Source: Nocardia stercoris
Lineage (GTDB): Bacteria > Actinomycetota > Actinomycetes > Mycobacteriales > Mycobacteriaceae
Reading direction: 5' to 3'
DNA length: 64,000 nucleotides
Assembly: GCF_003696265.1 (NCBI RefSeq)
Contig: NZ_RFFH01000001.1
Span: forward strand, 248,001-312,000
Under the pieces are notes generated by a model, which saw nothing but the letters and a program-made list of their open reading frames with translations, did not search any database and was not told where the DNA came from. A program made the position numbers and the translations under genes. Below are positions 1 to 9,315 of the stretch, one piece after another. Positions within the stretch are counted from its first letter, which is position 1; the number at the start of each line of letters is the position of its first letter.

Positions 1-569
1 TCGCGCCGGTGCGGGCGGCGCACGAGGAGCTGGCCGGGCTCGCCCAGGTGGTGGCCGGGCGGGGCGAGAACAATCGCCGGATGTCGTTGCGCTCCTACGT
101 GCTTGCGGCCCGACTGGAGGAGGTTGCGGTAGCGGGCTCCGCGCGCCTGCGCCGAATGTCCGGTGGCCGATACGAATTCGTTCACACCGACGCCGCCGGC
201 CGACACGGCCGCCGCGGCGGCCTCGGACTCGACGTGCGCGACGACTACACCGGTGCCGTGCGGCCCGCCAAAACCCTCTCCGGCGGTGAGACGTTCATGG
301 CCTCCCTGGCCCTCGCTCTCGGCCTGGCCGACGTGGTGGCGGCCGAATCGGGCGGCATGGTCCTCGACACCCTGTTCATCGACGAAGGTTTCGGCAGCCT
401 CGACTCCGACACCCTGGACGCCGTCATGGGCGTCCTGGACGAATTGCGTTCCGGTGGAAGGGTCGTCGGCGTGGTCAGCCACGTGGACGAAATGCGCCAG
501 CGCATCCCCAGCCGCCTGCACGTCATCCGCGACTCAGCCGGCTCCCGCTTGCAGGCCACTACGGCCTGA
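1..569 (+). CDS. sbcC: SbcC-type nuclease ATPase subunit, C-terminal part (5' truncated)
   Basis: The frame is open from base 3, so the gene enters from the left edge and only its last ~188 residues are present. They hold the C-terminal half of an SMC/Rad50-type ABC ATPase: the signature LSGGE, a Walker B strand ending LFIDEGFGSLD, and a switch histidine in VVSHV. The FIDEGFGSLD variant is characteristic of SbcC/Rad50, whose two head halves are split by a long coiled coil. In the SbcCD complex this subunit drives the SbcD nuclease to open hairpins and process DNA ends. SbcD would be expected just outside the window. The family is clear from the motifs; the exact subfamily cannot be checked without the N-terminal half. 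Confidence 0.85.
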   Translation, partial: APVRAAHEELAGLAQVVAGRGENNRRMSLRSYVLAARLEEVAVAGSARLRRMSGGRYEFVHTDAAGRHGRRGGLGLDVRDDYTGAVRPAKTLSGGETFMASLALALGLADVVAAESGGMVLDTLFIDEGFGSLDSDTLDAVMGVLDELRSGGRVVGVVSHVDEMRQRIPSRLHVIRDSAGSRLQATTA

Positions 570-692
570 CCGCGGCCCTGCCGCAGTCAGTGCCACGGTG
601 ACGCGAGCACATCCCTGGGCGGCATGTCATCCGTGACCCAGCCAGCTCCCGCTTGCACGTCACCACGGCCTGACGACAGCAGTGCCACAGAC
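499..692 (+). repeat. Imperfect direct duplication of the sbcC 3' end
   Basis: About 90 bases covering the last codons and stop of sbcC (499-601) recur in degraded form immediately downstream (607-692). Shared blocks include CATGTCATCCGTGAC-like, GCTCCCGCTTGCA, CACGGCCTGAC and CAGTGCCAC. The second copy has no function I can see and looks like a decayed tandem duplication filling the gap before alkA. Confidence 0.6.
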
Positions 693-779
693 ACCGGTCC
701 GCTGGTGACGGCAAATTTCCGCGACCGCTCACAGTCGCCCTCGATTTCGAGATGCATGGCGGGACAGCGGGTTCCGGGT

Positions 780-2270
780 TCAGTTCGCCGCCGCGATGCG
801 CGGGCGGGCGAGCCGTGCGGCCGGGGCGGCCCGTTCCGAGAGAGCCCGTTTCCACAGGTGCATCGACAGGTACGAGCGCCACGGTGACCACCGCGCGGTG
901 TCGTTGAGGTCGATGCCGAAGCGGGTGGCGCCGTGGCGGACCACCAGGTCGGTGTGCAGGAGGGTGTCCGGGTCGGCGACCAGGCGCATGCTGACGTAGT
1001 CGGCGGTCCAGGGGCCGACACCGTCCAGGGACAGGAGGTCGCGGCGGAGGTCGGCGATGGTGCGGCCGGCGTGCAGCTGCAGGTCGCCGGAGGCCAAGGC
1101 GCAGGCGGCGGCGACGATCGCGGCGGTGCGGCGGGCGGGGCCGGTGAGGACCTCGTGGCCGCGTTCGGCGATGGTGGCGGGGCTCGGGAACAGGTAGCGG
1201 ACCGGGCCGGTGACCGGCTCACCGAGGGACTCCACCAGCCGGGTGGTGTGCGTGACCGCAGCGGGCACCGAGATCTGCTGGCCGATCATGGTGCGCAGCA
1301 ACAGTTCCGGGCCGTCGACGCTGCCGGGGACCCGGATGCCGGGACTGAAGCCGACTCGGCCGGCGCGCAGTCCCTCGTCGATGCCGACCGGGTCGGCGTC
1401 GAGGTCGAGCAGGTGTCGCAGGCGCGCGACCGTCGGCGCCAGATCGCGCATGTCGTTGAGCAGCAACCCGGCTCGCACGAAACCGGCGTCGAAGGCGAGC
1501 CGGACCGTGGCGTGACCGTGCGGCGTGCGCAGCGCGCGGGTGTAGGTGCCGTCCTCGAACTGTTCCATGCCGGGTACGGCGTGTGCGGACAGAAACCATT
1601 CCAGCCAGCCCCGGTCCATGGGCTCGCGGAACGGAAGCCGCAGGGTGAGTGTGCCGTTGGTCGGCGGCAGGGTGTCGCCGCGCAGCCGCCGTGCCTCGTC
1701 GCGCAGCGTGGTCGGGCTGACCGCGAACACCTCGCGCACGGTGTCGTTGAACTGGCGGATGCTGGCGAATCCGGCCGCGAACGCGATGTCCGACATCGGC
1801 ATCCGGGTGGTCTGGATGAGCAGCCGCGCGGTGTGCGCGCGGTGCGCGCGGGCCAGGGCCAGCGGCCCGGCCCCGAGTTCACTGGACAGCACGCGGGTGA
1901 GCTGCCGCTGGGAGTAGCCGAGCGCACCGGCCAGACCGGGGACCCCGCCGCGTTCGACGACGCCGTCGGCGATCAGCCGCATCGCCCGCGCGGCCAGATC
2001 GGCGCGGGTGTTCCACAGCGGCGAGCCGGGTGCGGCGTCGGGCAGGCAGCGCCGGCAGGCCCGGAAGCCGTTCTGCTGGGCCGCGGCCGCGGTGGGCAGG
2101 AAGGTGACGTTCGCCCGCTTGGGTGTGATCGCCGGACAGGAAGGGCGGCAATAGATCCCGGTGGACCGCACGGCGGTGACGAATTGCCCGTCGAAGCGGG
2201 AGTCGCGGGACGCGACTGCCCGGTAGCAGCGCTCGAAGTCGATATCGTTCGAACTCACGCAATCCACCAT
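780..2270 (-). CDS. alkA: AdaA-AlkA fusion: methyl-phosphotriester sensor / 3-methyladenine DNA glycosylase
   Basis: This 496-residue protein has the size I recall for M. tuberculosis Rv1317c. Order of domains: Ada zinc/methyl-acceptor domain (about 1-80) with a cysteine tetrad in YCRPSC and CRRC; an AraC-type helix-turn-helix (about 85-185); an AlkA N-terminal domain; and a helix-hairpin-helix glycosylase domain with LDGVGPWTADY followed by the catalytic-position aspartate in LLHTDLVV. Methyl transfer from a DNA phosphotriester to the first cysteine would switch on transcription, while the C-terminal half excises alkylated bases. The O6-methylguanine transferase domain of full Ada is absent, as in this fusion class. 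It starts at an ATG and stands alone. Confidence 0.93.
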   Translation of the reverse strand: MVDCVSSNDIDFERCYRAVASRDSRFDGQFVTAVRSTGIYCRPSCPAITPKRANVTFLPTAAAAQQNGFRACRRCLPDAAPGSPLWNTRADLAARAMRLIADGVVERGGVPGLAGALGYSQRQLTRVLSSELGAGPLALARAHRAHTARLLIQTTRMPMSDIAFAAGFASIRQFNDTVREVFAVSPTTLRDEARRLRGDTLPPTNGTLTLRLPFREPMDRGWLEWFLSAHAVPGMEQFEDGTYTRALRTPHGHATVRLAFDAGFVRAGLLLNDMRDLAPTVARLRHLLDLDADPVGIDEGLRAGRVGFSPGIRVPGSVDGPELLLRTMIGQQISVPAAVTHTTRLVESLGEPVTGPVRYLFPSPATIAERGHEVLTGPARRTAAIVAAACALASGDLQLHAGRTIADLRRDLLSLDGVGPWTADYVSMRLVADPDTLLHTDLVVRHGATRFGIDLNDTARWSPWRSYLSMHLWKRALSERAAPAARLARPRIAAAN

Positions 2271-2375
2271 GTCAGCCCCCGGCCCCCGGTGCTAGCGGAA
2301 ATTGGACACCGCGCGATGTTCGCGGCGGATTCGATGTTTACCCGGCCCCGAACCGGTGAACCGGCCTGCTCCGAT

Positions 2376-2606
2376 TCAGCAGCAGCGGGTCTTGGGATCC
2401 CGTTCCGACGCGGCGTGCCGCTCGCGCCAGTACTCCCGTTCCGACAGTGCCGGCCGCCCCGGATGGTTGCGCCGCATATGGTCGAGATATCGCGTGTAAT
2501 CTTCGCCCCCCAAGATCGCGTTGAGATACCGGACCACCGACCGCACCCCCCGCAGCGCGGCCCCGGCGGGCCCGCGCTGCGGGATCGATGCGGCCGGCCC
2601 GGTCAT
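2376..2606 (-). CDS. YbdD/YjiX family small protein (DUF466), partner of CstA
   Basis: A 76-residue protein whose ATG overlaps the cstA stop in an ATGA arrangement (2606-2603), so it is translationally coupled to the transporter. Sequence hallmarks of the YbdD/YjiX family are visible: VVRYLNAILGGEDY, HMRRNHPG and SEREYWRER. Family members are almost always next to CstA/BtsT-type carriers, and in E. coli they are needed for pyruvate uptake by those carriers; the molecular role is not settled. The C-terminus ends in two cysteines. The gene is short and is easily missed because a longer overlapping frame covers it. Confidence 0.9.
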   Translation of the reverse strand: MTGPAASIPQRGPAGAALRGVRSVVRYLNAILGGEDYTRYLDHMRRNHPGRPALSEREYWRERHAASERDPKTRCC

Positions 2607-4921
2607 TCGACTGCCACCTTGCCGGCTGCCGCCGGCACCAGCGCATCCCACTCGCGCTGCACTTCCCGCTCCGCGGCCGTGGGCACGAAACCCTTGGGCG
2701 CGAACAACTTCGACGGTACCTCCGGCGTCTCGGTGGTGTCGCCCCCACCACCGCGCAGCGCCCGGATACAGACCACCACACCCATCAGCGCCACGATCAG
2801 CACCAGCACCGCGAACACGATCGACAGCGTCCCCTGGATGAAGGTGTTGCGCACCAGCTTGTCCATATCGGACACACTGGTCGCGCCCGGGACGAGTTTC
2901 TCGTGCGCCCGGGCATCGGAATAGATCCGGTGCTGCGTCCAGTAACCGATGTTCTTGTCGCCGGAGAAGATCTTCTGCCAGGACGCGGTCATGGTGACCA
3001 CCAGATCCCAGATCAACGGCAGCGCCGGGATCCAGGCCCACTTGACCAGGCCCTTCTTCACCACGATCACCAGCACCACGGTCAGCGCGATCGCCGCCAG
3101 CAGCTGGTTGGCGATCCCGAACAGCGGGTACAGGGTCCAGATGCCGCCCTTGGGGTCGGTGACACCCATGAGCAGCACCGAACCCCAGGCCGCCACCACG
3201 ATCGCCGAGCACAGCCATGCGCCGGGCCGCCAGGACGGATCCTTGAACTTCCGCATCGGGCCGCCGACATTACCCAGCGAATCCGACAGCATGAACCGGG
3301 CCACCCGGGTGCCGGCGTCGATCGTGGTGAGGATGAACAGCGCCTCGAACATGATCGCGAAGTGGTACCAGAACGACTTGAAACCGCTGCCGCCCAAGAA
3401 CTTCTGCAGCACCTCCGACATGCCGACCGCCAGGGTCGGCGCGCCACCGGTCTTGGACAGCAGCGACGGCTCACCCACGTCGTGGGCCTGCTGGATCAGC
3501 TGGGCGCCGGTGATCGGGTCGCCGCCCAGGCCCATGCCGTTGACCTTCGTGGCCGCGGCGTCGGCGGTGGCCTGCGCGATCTGCGCCGCGGTGGCGCCGG
3601 TGGGCAGCCCGGCCGGCGGCGTGGCCAGCCCGGCGGTGTTCATCGCGAAGTAGAGGTGCTGGTCGAGGATGCTCGCGGCGATCATGGCCATGACCGCGAC
3701 GAAGGACTCCATCAGCATGCCGCCGTAGCCGATCATGCGGGCCTGCGACTGCTTGGCCAGCAGTTTCGGTGTGGTCCCCGACGACACCAGCGCGTGGAAT
3801 CCGGACAGCGCACCGCAGGCGATGGTGATGAACAGGAACGGGAACAGGCTGCCCGGGAACGCGGGGCCGTGCGAATTGTGCGCGAACTGCGAGACCGCGG
3901 GCGCCTTCAGCGCCGGCAGCGTGATCACGATGCCGACCGCGAGCAGCGTGATGGTGCCGATCTTCATGAAGGTCGACAGATAGTCGCGCGGGGCGAGCAG
4001 CAGCCACACCGGCAGCACCGAGGCGATGAAGCCGTAGACGATCAGCATCCAGGCGACCGTGCTGCCCGAGAGGGTGAACCAGTCACGGCCCCAACCGGAT
4101 TCGGACACCCAGCGGCCCGCCACGGTGACGAACATGAGCAGCACGAAACCCATGATCGACACCTCGCCGACCTTGCCCGGCCGGATGTAGCGCAGGTAGA
4201 GGCCCATGAGCAGGGCGATCGGGATGGTCATCGAGATCGAGAACACGCCCCACGGGCTGCCGCCGACCAGATGACCGGCCTTGTCCGGAGTGGCGGCCAG
4301 TGCGTTGACCACCACGATGCCGAGCACGGCCAGCAGGATCACCATGATCACCAGCACGCCCAGCAGCGCGGCGACACCGCCGACCACACCCATCTCGTCG
4401 CGCGCCATCTGTCCCAGACTGCGGCCGCGCCGGCGGGTGGACGCCCACAACACCAGATAGTCCTGCACACCGCCCGCGAGCACCACGCCGAAGACGATCC
4501 ACAGCGTGCCCGGCAGATACCCCATCTGGGCCGCCAGCACCGGGCCGACCAGCGGACCGGCGCCGGCGATCGCGGCGAAATGGTGGCCGAACAGGACCCG
4601 CCGGTCCATCGGCATGTAGTCGGTGCCGTTCTCCAGTTCCTCGGCGGGCGTGGCGATGTCGTCGCGCGGCTTGGCGATCTTGAATTCGATCAGCCGGGCA
4701 TAGAACTGGTAGGCCAGGATGTAGGTGGCCACGGCGGCCAGCACGATCCAGACCGCGTTCACGTGCTCGCCGCGCGAGACGGCCAGCACCGCCCACGCCG
4801 CCGCGCCGGCGATCGCGAGTGCGGCGAACACACCCTTCTTGCCGAGGGACAGCCCGGAGCGGTCCACGACGCCGACCGGTGGGAGATCAGGGTCGGTTTT
4901 CAGATATTCGACTGTCGTCAT
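2603..4921 (-). CDS. cstA: CstA carbon-starvation / pyruvate transporter
   Basis: 772 residues with about 16-18 hydrophobic segments. CstA family blocks are present: GTDYMPMDRRVLFGHHFAAI, GPLVGPVLAAQMGYLPGTLW and GGVQDYLVLWAS. CstA and its relative BtsT are inner-membrane carriers that import pyruvate, and in some bacteria peptides, in carbon-limited cells. The length matches mycobacterial homologues (about 760 residues). The gene starts at ATG 4921 and overlaps the downstream ybdD gene by four bases, giving a two-gene operon. About 100 bases separate it from the next gene upstream, which is on the same strand; no clear regulator site was recognised there. Confidence 0.95.
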   Translation of the reverse strand: MTTVEYLKTDPDLPPVGVVDRSGLSLGKKGVFAALAIAGAAAWAVLAVSRGEHVNAVWIVLAAVATYILAYQFYARLIEFKIAKPRDDIATPAEELENGTDYMPMDRRVLFGHHFAAIAGAGPLVGPVLAAQMGYLPGTLWIVFGVVLAGGVQDYLVLWASTRRRGRSLGQMARDEMGVVGGVAALLGVLVIMVILLAVLGIVVVNALAATPDKAGHLVGGSPWGVFSISMTIPIALLMGLYLRYIRPGKVGEVSIMGFVLLMFVTVAGRWVSESGWGRDWFTLSGSTVAWMLIVYGFIASVLPVWLLLAPRDYLSTFMKIGTITLLAVGIVITLPALKAPAVSQFAHNSHGPAFPGSLFPFLFITIACGALSGFHALVSSGTTPKLLAKQSQARMIGYGGMLMESFVAVMAMIAASILDQHLYFAMNTAGLATPPAGLPTGATAAQIAQATADAAATKVNGMGLGGDPITGAQLIQQAHDVGEPSLLSKTGGAPTLAVGMSEVLQKFLGGSGFKSFWYHFAIMFEALFILTTIDAGTRVARFMLSDSLGNVGGPMRKFKDPSWRPGAWLCSAIVVAAWGSVLLMGVTDPKGGIWTLYPLFGIANQLLAAIALTVVLVIVVKKGLVKWAWIPALPLIWDLVVTMTASWQKIFSGDKNIGYWTQHRIYSDARAHEKLVPGATSVSDMDKLVRNTFIQGTLSIVFAVLVLIVALMGVVVCIRALRGGGGDTTETPEVPSKLFAPKGFVPTAAEREVQREWDALVPAAAGKVAVE

Positions 4922-5020
4922 GAACGCTCCGTACGGTTCCGCGGGTCGGTCGGTCTGATGGTCGCATGCCTGTCTGACACCTGCCGCCCGAACGGGGCGG
5001 GACCGGCTCGTTCAGTGCGG

Positions 5021-7015
5021 TCAGTTCTCGCCGTCACCTCGCGAATGCCAGGACGGGTCGGCGTGCAGCGCCGCCTCGTGCGCCATCGCCAGCTGCTCCC
5101 GCGACTTCATGGTGTCGGGATGATCCGGGCCCAGCAGCCGGGTCCGGTCCGCGACCGAGCGGGTCAGCGCGTCGACCGCCGCCACCGGCCGGCCCACCTC
5201 GAAGTAGGCGCAGCCCAGATTGTTGCGGGCGGTCAGGGTGGTGGGATGGTCGGCGCCGAGCACCCGCACCCGATGCTCGAGTTCCGCGGCATACAGATCG
5301 ACCGCGTCGGCGTGCCGGCCGGCGTCGGAGTAGGCGAACGCCAGGCTGATTCGCGCGTGCGCGGTGATCGGATGATCCGGGCCCAGGGTGCGCTCACCGC
5401 CGGCGAACGCCCGCTGGTAGAGCTCGATCGCGTCGTCCAGCTGTCCCGCCGCCTCGCGGTCGGAGCCGAGCCGGGTCATGGCGTCGAGAGTATCGGGGTG
5501 GTCGGGTCCGACGGTGCGTTCCCGCGCGGCCAGCAGCCGTTCGTCGAGCCGGGTCGCGGCCTCGGTTTCGCCCGCCTCCCGCAACGCGATCGCCAGGCAG
5601 TCACCGGTGATCAAGGTGTGCGGATGGTCGGGGCCCAGGACCCGGTCGCTGTCGGCGAGGGTGCGGCGGTAGAGCTCCATCGCCTCCTCGGCGCGATCCG
5701 CGGCCCGATAGGTGACGGCCAGATTGTGCCGCGCCGACAGCGTGTTCTTGTCGTCGGCGCCCAGCACGCGCTCGGTGTCGGCGAGCGTGCGCTCGGCCAG
5801 ATCCACCGCCTCCGGCAACCGCCCCGCCGCACGATAGGCCCCCGCGAGATTGCCGCGGAACACGAGCGTGTCGAGATCGTCTGCGCCGAGCGCGGTTTCG
5901 CTGTCGGTCAGCACCCGCTCGTAGAGATCGATCGCCGCCACCAACTGCCCGGCCTCCCGATAACAGCGAGCGAGATGACCGGCGGAGACGAGAGTGTCGC
6001 GATGCAACGGACCCAGCGTTCGCTCGCGATCCGCCACCAGCTGCTCATAGAGCGCGATGACCTCGGCTTGGCGGTCGGTGGGGGAGTCGGTGTTGCGGGC
6101 GTCGACCTGTTCGAGTTCGTCGGTGTCAGCGTCGGAATCGGTGGCGGCCTCGGTGTCTGGGGTGGTGGTGGCTGTCTCGGGATCCGTCGGGGCGGTGGTG
6201 GCCGTTTCTTCGGCGTCCGTCGGGGCGGCGGAGGTGGCTGTCTCAGCTTCCGTCAGCGCGGTGTCGGCGGATGTCTCGGCACCTGTCACTGTGGTGTCAC
6301 CGACTGCGTCGGGTTCCCCGGCGGCATTCGGGGCGGCGACGTCCGCGATCGCCTCGGAACCTGTCTCCGTGGCGGTTTCGGAACTGTCGGCGACCTTCTC
6401 CAGAACGGGGTCCGATGTGGCGGCTGCTGGGAGACGCTGGATCGGGACGGTCGTGGTAGGTGTATCGCTTACGGGTGCAACGCTTTCGGTCGCGGGCGGT
6501 GCGGCATCGGGCCGACTGTCGACAACTTCCGCGGACTCGGCGGCCGCCGCATCGTCCGATTCGGTGATACCGCCGCGACTGTTCGGCTCGGCCTCGACGT
6601 CGGGGCCCTCCAGGGCGGATTCCTTTGTGCCGCTGCCGCCCGCGCTGCGGTCGCCCGCGTCACCGCCGATAGCGCTGTCGCTCCGGCTGCCCGGCTCCGT
6701 CTCGGCGGTCGGCGCAATCCGCGTCTCTTCTGCGGCGGATTCGGTTGTGCCGCTGCCACTGTCACGATCGCTGTCTGCCTCCGCCGCGACCAGCGTCAGT
6801 CGGATGGTGTGTGCCGTGGCCCCTTCCGGGGCTCCGTGCGGCCCGGTGACCCAGAACTGTGGTCGCCCGCCGTCGAGTCCGATCGTCACCTGCACCGTGA
6901 GTTCGACCTCGCGGGTGGCGAAGGTTCCGGCCGGCGAACTCGTCTCCCGGGCCAGCGCGGCCAGCACGCTGGCCAGTAGCATCGCATTGTCCGGCCGATT
7001 GCCGTTGTCGGACAT
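5021..7015 (-). CDS. Trypco2-like N-terminal domain with C-terminal tetratricopeptide repeats
   Basis: 664 residues in three parts. Residues 1-80 comprise a helix followed by strands with REVELTVQVTIG, PQFWV and HTIRLTL, which strongly resembles the trypsin-co-occurring domain Trypco2. Residues about 80-305 form a low-complexity acidic Ser/Thr/Glu/Ala linker. Residues about 310-650 are kinesin-light-chain-type TPRs with a 42-residue period and the recurring element LGPDHPDTL. From published domain surveys, Trypco2 sits in actinobacterial NTPase, trypsin and TPR conflict or signalling systems. No trypsin-like protease or NB-ARC ATPase is adjacent here, so any partner must be elsewhere. TPRs imply protein binding; the biochemical role is unknown. 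Confidence 0.75.
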   Translation of the reverse strand: MSDNGNRPDNAMLLASVLAALARETSSPAGTFATREVELTVQVTIGLDGGRPQFWVTGPHGAPEGATAHTIRLTLVAAEADSDRDSGSGTTESAAEETRIAPTAETEPGSRSDSAIGGDAGDRSAGGSGTKESALEGPDVEAEPNSRGGITESDDAAAAESAEVVDSRPDAAPPATESVAPVSDTPTTTVPIQRLPAAATSDPVLEKVADSSETATETGSEAIADVAAPNAAGEPDAVGDTTVTGAETSADTALTEAETATSAAPTDAEETATTAPTDPETATTTPDTEAATDSDADTDELEQVDARNTDSPTDRQAEVIALYEQLVADRERTLGPLHRDTLVSAGHLARCYREAGQLVAAIDLYERVLTDSETALGADDLDTLVFRGNLAGAYRAAGRLPEAVDLAERTLADTERVLGADDKNTLSARHNLAVTYRAADRAEEAMELYRRTLADSDRVLGPDHPHTLITGDCLAIALREAGETEAATRLDERLLAARERTVGPDHPDTLDAMTRLGSDREAAGQLDDAIELYQRAFAGGERTLGPDHPITAHARISLAFAYSDAGRHADAVDLYAAELEHRVRVLGADHPTTLTARNNLGCAYFEVGRPVAAVDALTRSVADRTRLLGPDHPDTMKSREQLAMAHEAALHADPSWHSRGDGEN

Positions 7016-7271
7016 TGGGATTCCCCTTGCTCATCGCAGCCTGCCCCTGCTCGGCGGCCCCTGGACGATGGTAACTGTTCCACTGCCGGAGACCGGGCGC
7101 TCGACGGGAACCTGTGGGCCACAAGGGATTGAGGGCGGATCGGGGGCTTTGCGGGAGAGTCCGGCAGGAGCGCACGATCATCGGCCCGAATCGGCAAGAT
7201 GTGCGCGCACGTGCCGAACACTGTGCGGTCGTTCGAGATCGCCGCTGCCCGCGTCAAGGGTTTCGACCAAT

Positions 7272-7293
7272 CTCCATCAAACGATTGTTGGAG
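7272..7293. promoter_or_regulatory. Palindromic operator candidate for the TetR operon
   Basis: A 22-bp imperfect palindrome (18 of 22 positions symmetric) with outer arms CTCCA/TGGAG and inner CAA/TTG lies 29 bases before the TetR start. Size and position fit autoregulation by the adjacent regulator. It sits in a 306-base gap (7016-7321) between two divergent genes in which I see nothing else. Confidence 0.55.
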
Positions 7294-7321
7294 AGCATTT
7301 CGCCAGGTTATGGTTCCGCCC

Positions 7322-7969
7322 ATGCCCGGCACCAAGCAATCCTCCCCGGTTCCGGACGACAGCCGGGAACGGATCGTCGCCGCAGCCACCATGCTCTTCG
7401 CGGAGCACGGCTACGACGGCACCTCGATCCGCCAGATCGCGAATCAGGTCGGGCTGAACGTCGCCACCGTCGCCTACCACGTGGGGTCCAAGGCCGAGCT
7501 CTACCAGGAGGTCATGCGCCGGGCCTTCGCCGTCGAGGCGCAGCACCTGACCCGCGCCCTCGCGCTGTTTCTCGCCTCGGCCGCGACGGATGCCGCCGGG
7601 GCGGTGCGCACGTTGATCGGTGCCTACCTCGACTTCTGCCTCGCGCACACCCACATCCCGGCCCTGTGGATGCGTCGTTGGCTGTCGGACGCGGCGGAGG
7701 TGATCGGCCCGGAAGCCGACTACGCCAAACCTCAGATCGACACGGTGCGGCAGGCGGTCCGGTCCGCGTTGCCGGAGGTCGCCGAGCGCGCCGACCTCGA
7801 GCTGACAGTGTGGACCGTGCTGTGGATGACGCACGGGTTCTGCTGTTCCGGCGTCATCGACGCGGACGGAATCCGCCGCGGCCCCGCCGATCCCGCGGCG
7901 GTGGCCCGGTTCCGCGCCCACCTCGAAGGTCTCGTGCTGCGCGAGCTGGGTCTCGGCGGTGCGCGGTGA
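7322..7969 (+). CDS. TetR/AcrR family transcriptional regulator
   Basis: 215 residues counted from MPGTKQ. The N-terminal helix-turn-helix is clear: RIVAAATMLFAEHGYDGTS, then IRQIANQVGLNVATVAYHVG, a standard TetR DNA-binding segment with the usual tyrosine-histidine recognition helix. The rest is a helical ligand-binding domain with no family I can name. ATG 7322 was chosen over more upstream starts because those would place the 7272-7293 palindrome inside the gene; an ATG four codons earlier (7310) is also possible. The stop overlaps the GTG of the transporter gene by four bases. It heads a four-gene operon and probably represses it in response to the transported compound. Confidence 0.9.
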   Translation: MPGTKQSSPVPDDSRERIVAAATMLFAEHGYDGTSIRQIANQVGLNVATVAYHVGSKAELYQEVMRRAFAVEAQHLTRALALFLASAATDAAGAVRTLIGAYLDFCLAHTHIPALWMRRWLSDAAEVIGPEADYAKPQIDTVRQAVRSALPEVAERADLELTVWTVLWMTHGFCCSGVIDADGIRRGPADPAAVARFRAHLEGLVLRELGLGGAR

Positions 7970-9315
7970 GCGAGCGGACCGCCACCACGGCCGCGGGCGA
8001 CACGCCGGCGCCGACGCGCGCGCGGCTGCTGAGCTACGGGGTCGGCTCGGTCGGCACCGGCATCTTCTCGACGGTCCCCGGACTGCTGTTGCTCTACTAC
8101 ATGACCGACACCCTGGCCGTACCCGCCGGCGCCGCCGGTCTGGTGGTGACGCTGCCCAAGGCGTGGGACGCGATCTTCAACCCGTATGTCGGCGCGGCCA
8201 GCGACCGGGAGGCCGTGCGTACCGGGCGCCGCAGCCGGCTGCTGCTGGTCGGCGCCGTGCTGTTGCCGGTGACGTTCGCCGCCATGTTCCTCTCGCCCGC
8301 AACGGGTTCCGGTGCGGTCGTCTGGATCTCCGTCGCATTCGTCCTGGCCGCCAGCACTTTCGCGATCTTCCAGGTGCCGTATGTGGCGCTGCCGACCGAG
8401 ATGTCCCCGAATCCTGTGGTACGGACCCGGATCATGAGCTGGCGGATCATCAGCCTGACCGTCGGCATCCTGGTGGCGGGCGGTCTCGCCCCGGCCGTGG
8501 TCTCGCTCGGCGGCAAGGGCCGCGCCGGCTACGCGTTGATGGGCCTGGTGGTCGGTGCGGTGCTGCTGGTCGTGCTGACCGTGGCCGCGCGGGGCACCCG
8601 ATGGGTGGTGTCCCGGCCTGGGCCGGAACAGCTTTCGCTGCCCGCCGCGTTCCGGGCCGCCCGCGGCAATCGTGCCTTCTTCGCCCTGCTGGCCGCGTTC
8701 GTGCTCCAGGCCGCGGGCACCGCGGTCATGCTCGCCGCCGCGCCCTACGTGGCGACGTACCGTCTCGACGACTATGGCCTGACCTCGGTGCTGTTCGTGT
8801 GCCTGGTCGCGCCGAGCGCCGTGGCGGTTCCGCTGTGGAGCAAGGCCGCGCACCGGTTCGGGCGGTTGCGTTGCCTGCTTTTCGCGACGCTCGGCTACGC
8901 GGTCGGGTCGGTGGCGCTGCTGCCGGTGTCGGCGGCCGGGAACGTACCCGGCACGCTGGCGCTGTGCGCGCTGCTCGGGGTCTGTTACGCGGCGCTGCAA
9001 CTACTTCCGCTGTCGCTGCTGCCGGACACGGTGGTGGCCGACACCGATCGCACCGGCCATACCCAGTCCGGCGCGTTCACCGGGTTGTGGACGGCCGGCG
9101 AGACCGCGGGCCTGGCGCTCGGTCCCGGCGCGTACGCCGTGGGTCTGGCCGCGACCGGTTTCGTGTCGTCCACCTTCGACCACCCGGTAGCTCAGACCGC
9201 GCTCGCGCGTACCGGCCTGCTGCTCGGATTCAGTCTCGTCCCGGCGGCGCTGCTGCTCGCGTCGCTGCCCGCCCTGTTCGCCTACGGGCGCCGCCGAAAG
9301 GAATCCTGCCGATGA
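7966..9315 (+). CDS. GPH-type (MelB-like) major facilitator symporter
   Basis: 449 residues with about 12 hydrophobic segments. The segment KAWDAIFNPYVGAASDR matches the conserved loop of the glycoside-pentoside-hexuronide:cation symporters, which carries the cation-site aspartate. These carriers import sugars and related solutes with Na+ or H+; the substrate here is not deducible. The GTG start overlaps the TetR stop (GTGA) and its own stop overlaps the next ATG (ATGA), so regulator, transporter and lyase are translationally coupled. Pairing with a sphingosine-phosphate-lyase-like enzyme suggests uptake or export of an amine, amino acid or lipid-derived compound rather than a simple sugar, but that is inference. 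Confidence 0.88.
   Translation: MSERTATTAAGDTPAPTRARLLSYGVGSVGTGIFSTVPGLLLLYYMTDTLAVPAGAAGLVVTLPKAWDAIFNPYVGAASDREAVRTGRRSRLLLVGAVLLPVTFAAMFLSPATGSGAVVWISVAFVLAASTFAIFQVPYVALPTEMSPNPVVRTRIMSWRIISLTVGILVAGGLAPAVVSLGGKGRAGYALMGLVVGAVLLVVLTVAARGTRWVVSRPGPEQLSLPAAFRAARGNRAFFALLAAFVLQAAGTAVMLAAAPYVATYRLDDYGLTSVLFVCLVAPSAVAVPLWSKAAHRFGRLRCLLFATLGYAVGSVALLPVSAAGNVPGTLALCALLGVCYAALQLLPLSLLPDTVVADTDRTGHTQSGAFTGLWTAGETAGLALGPGAYAVGLAATGFVSSTFDHPVAQTALARTGLLLGFSLVPAALLLASLPALFAYGRRRKESCR

Noticed and set aside
2588..6979. A very long open frame on the plus strand opposite cstA and the TPR gene
   Set aside because: It is Arg/His/Gln-rich without any domain, and exists because GC-rich codons of the real minus-strand genes lack stops on the other strand.
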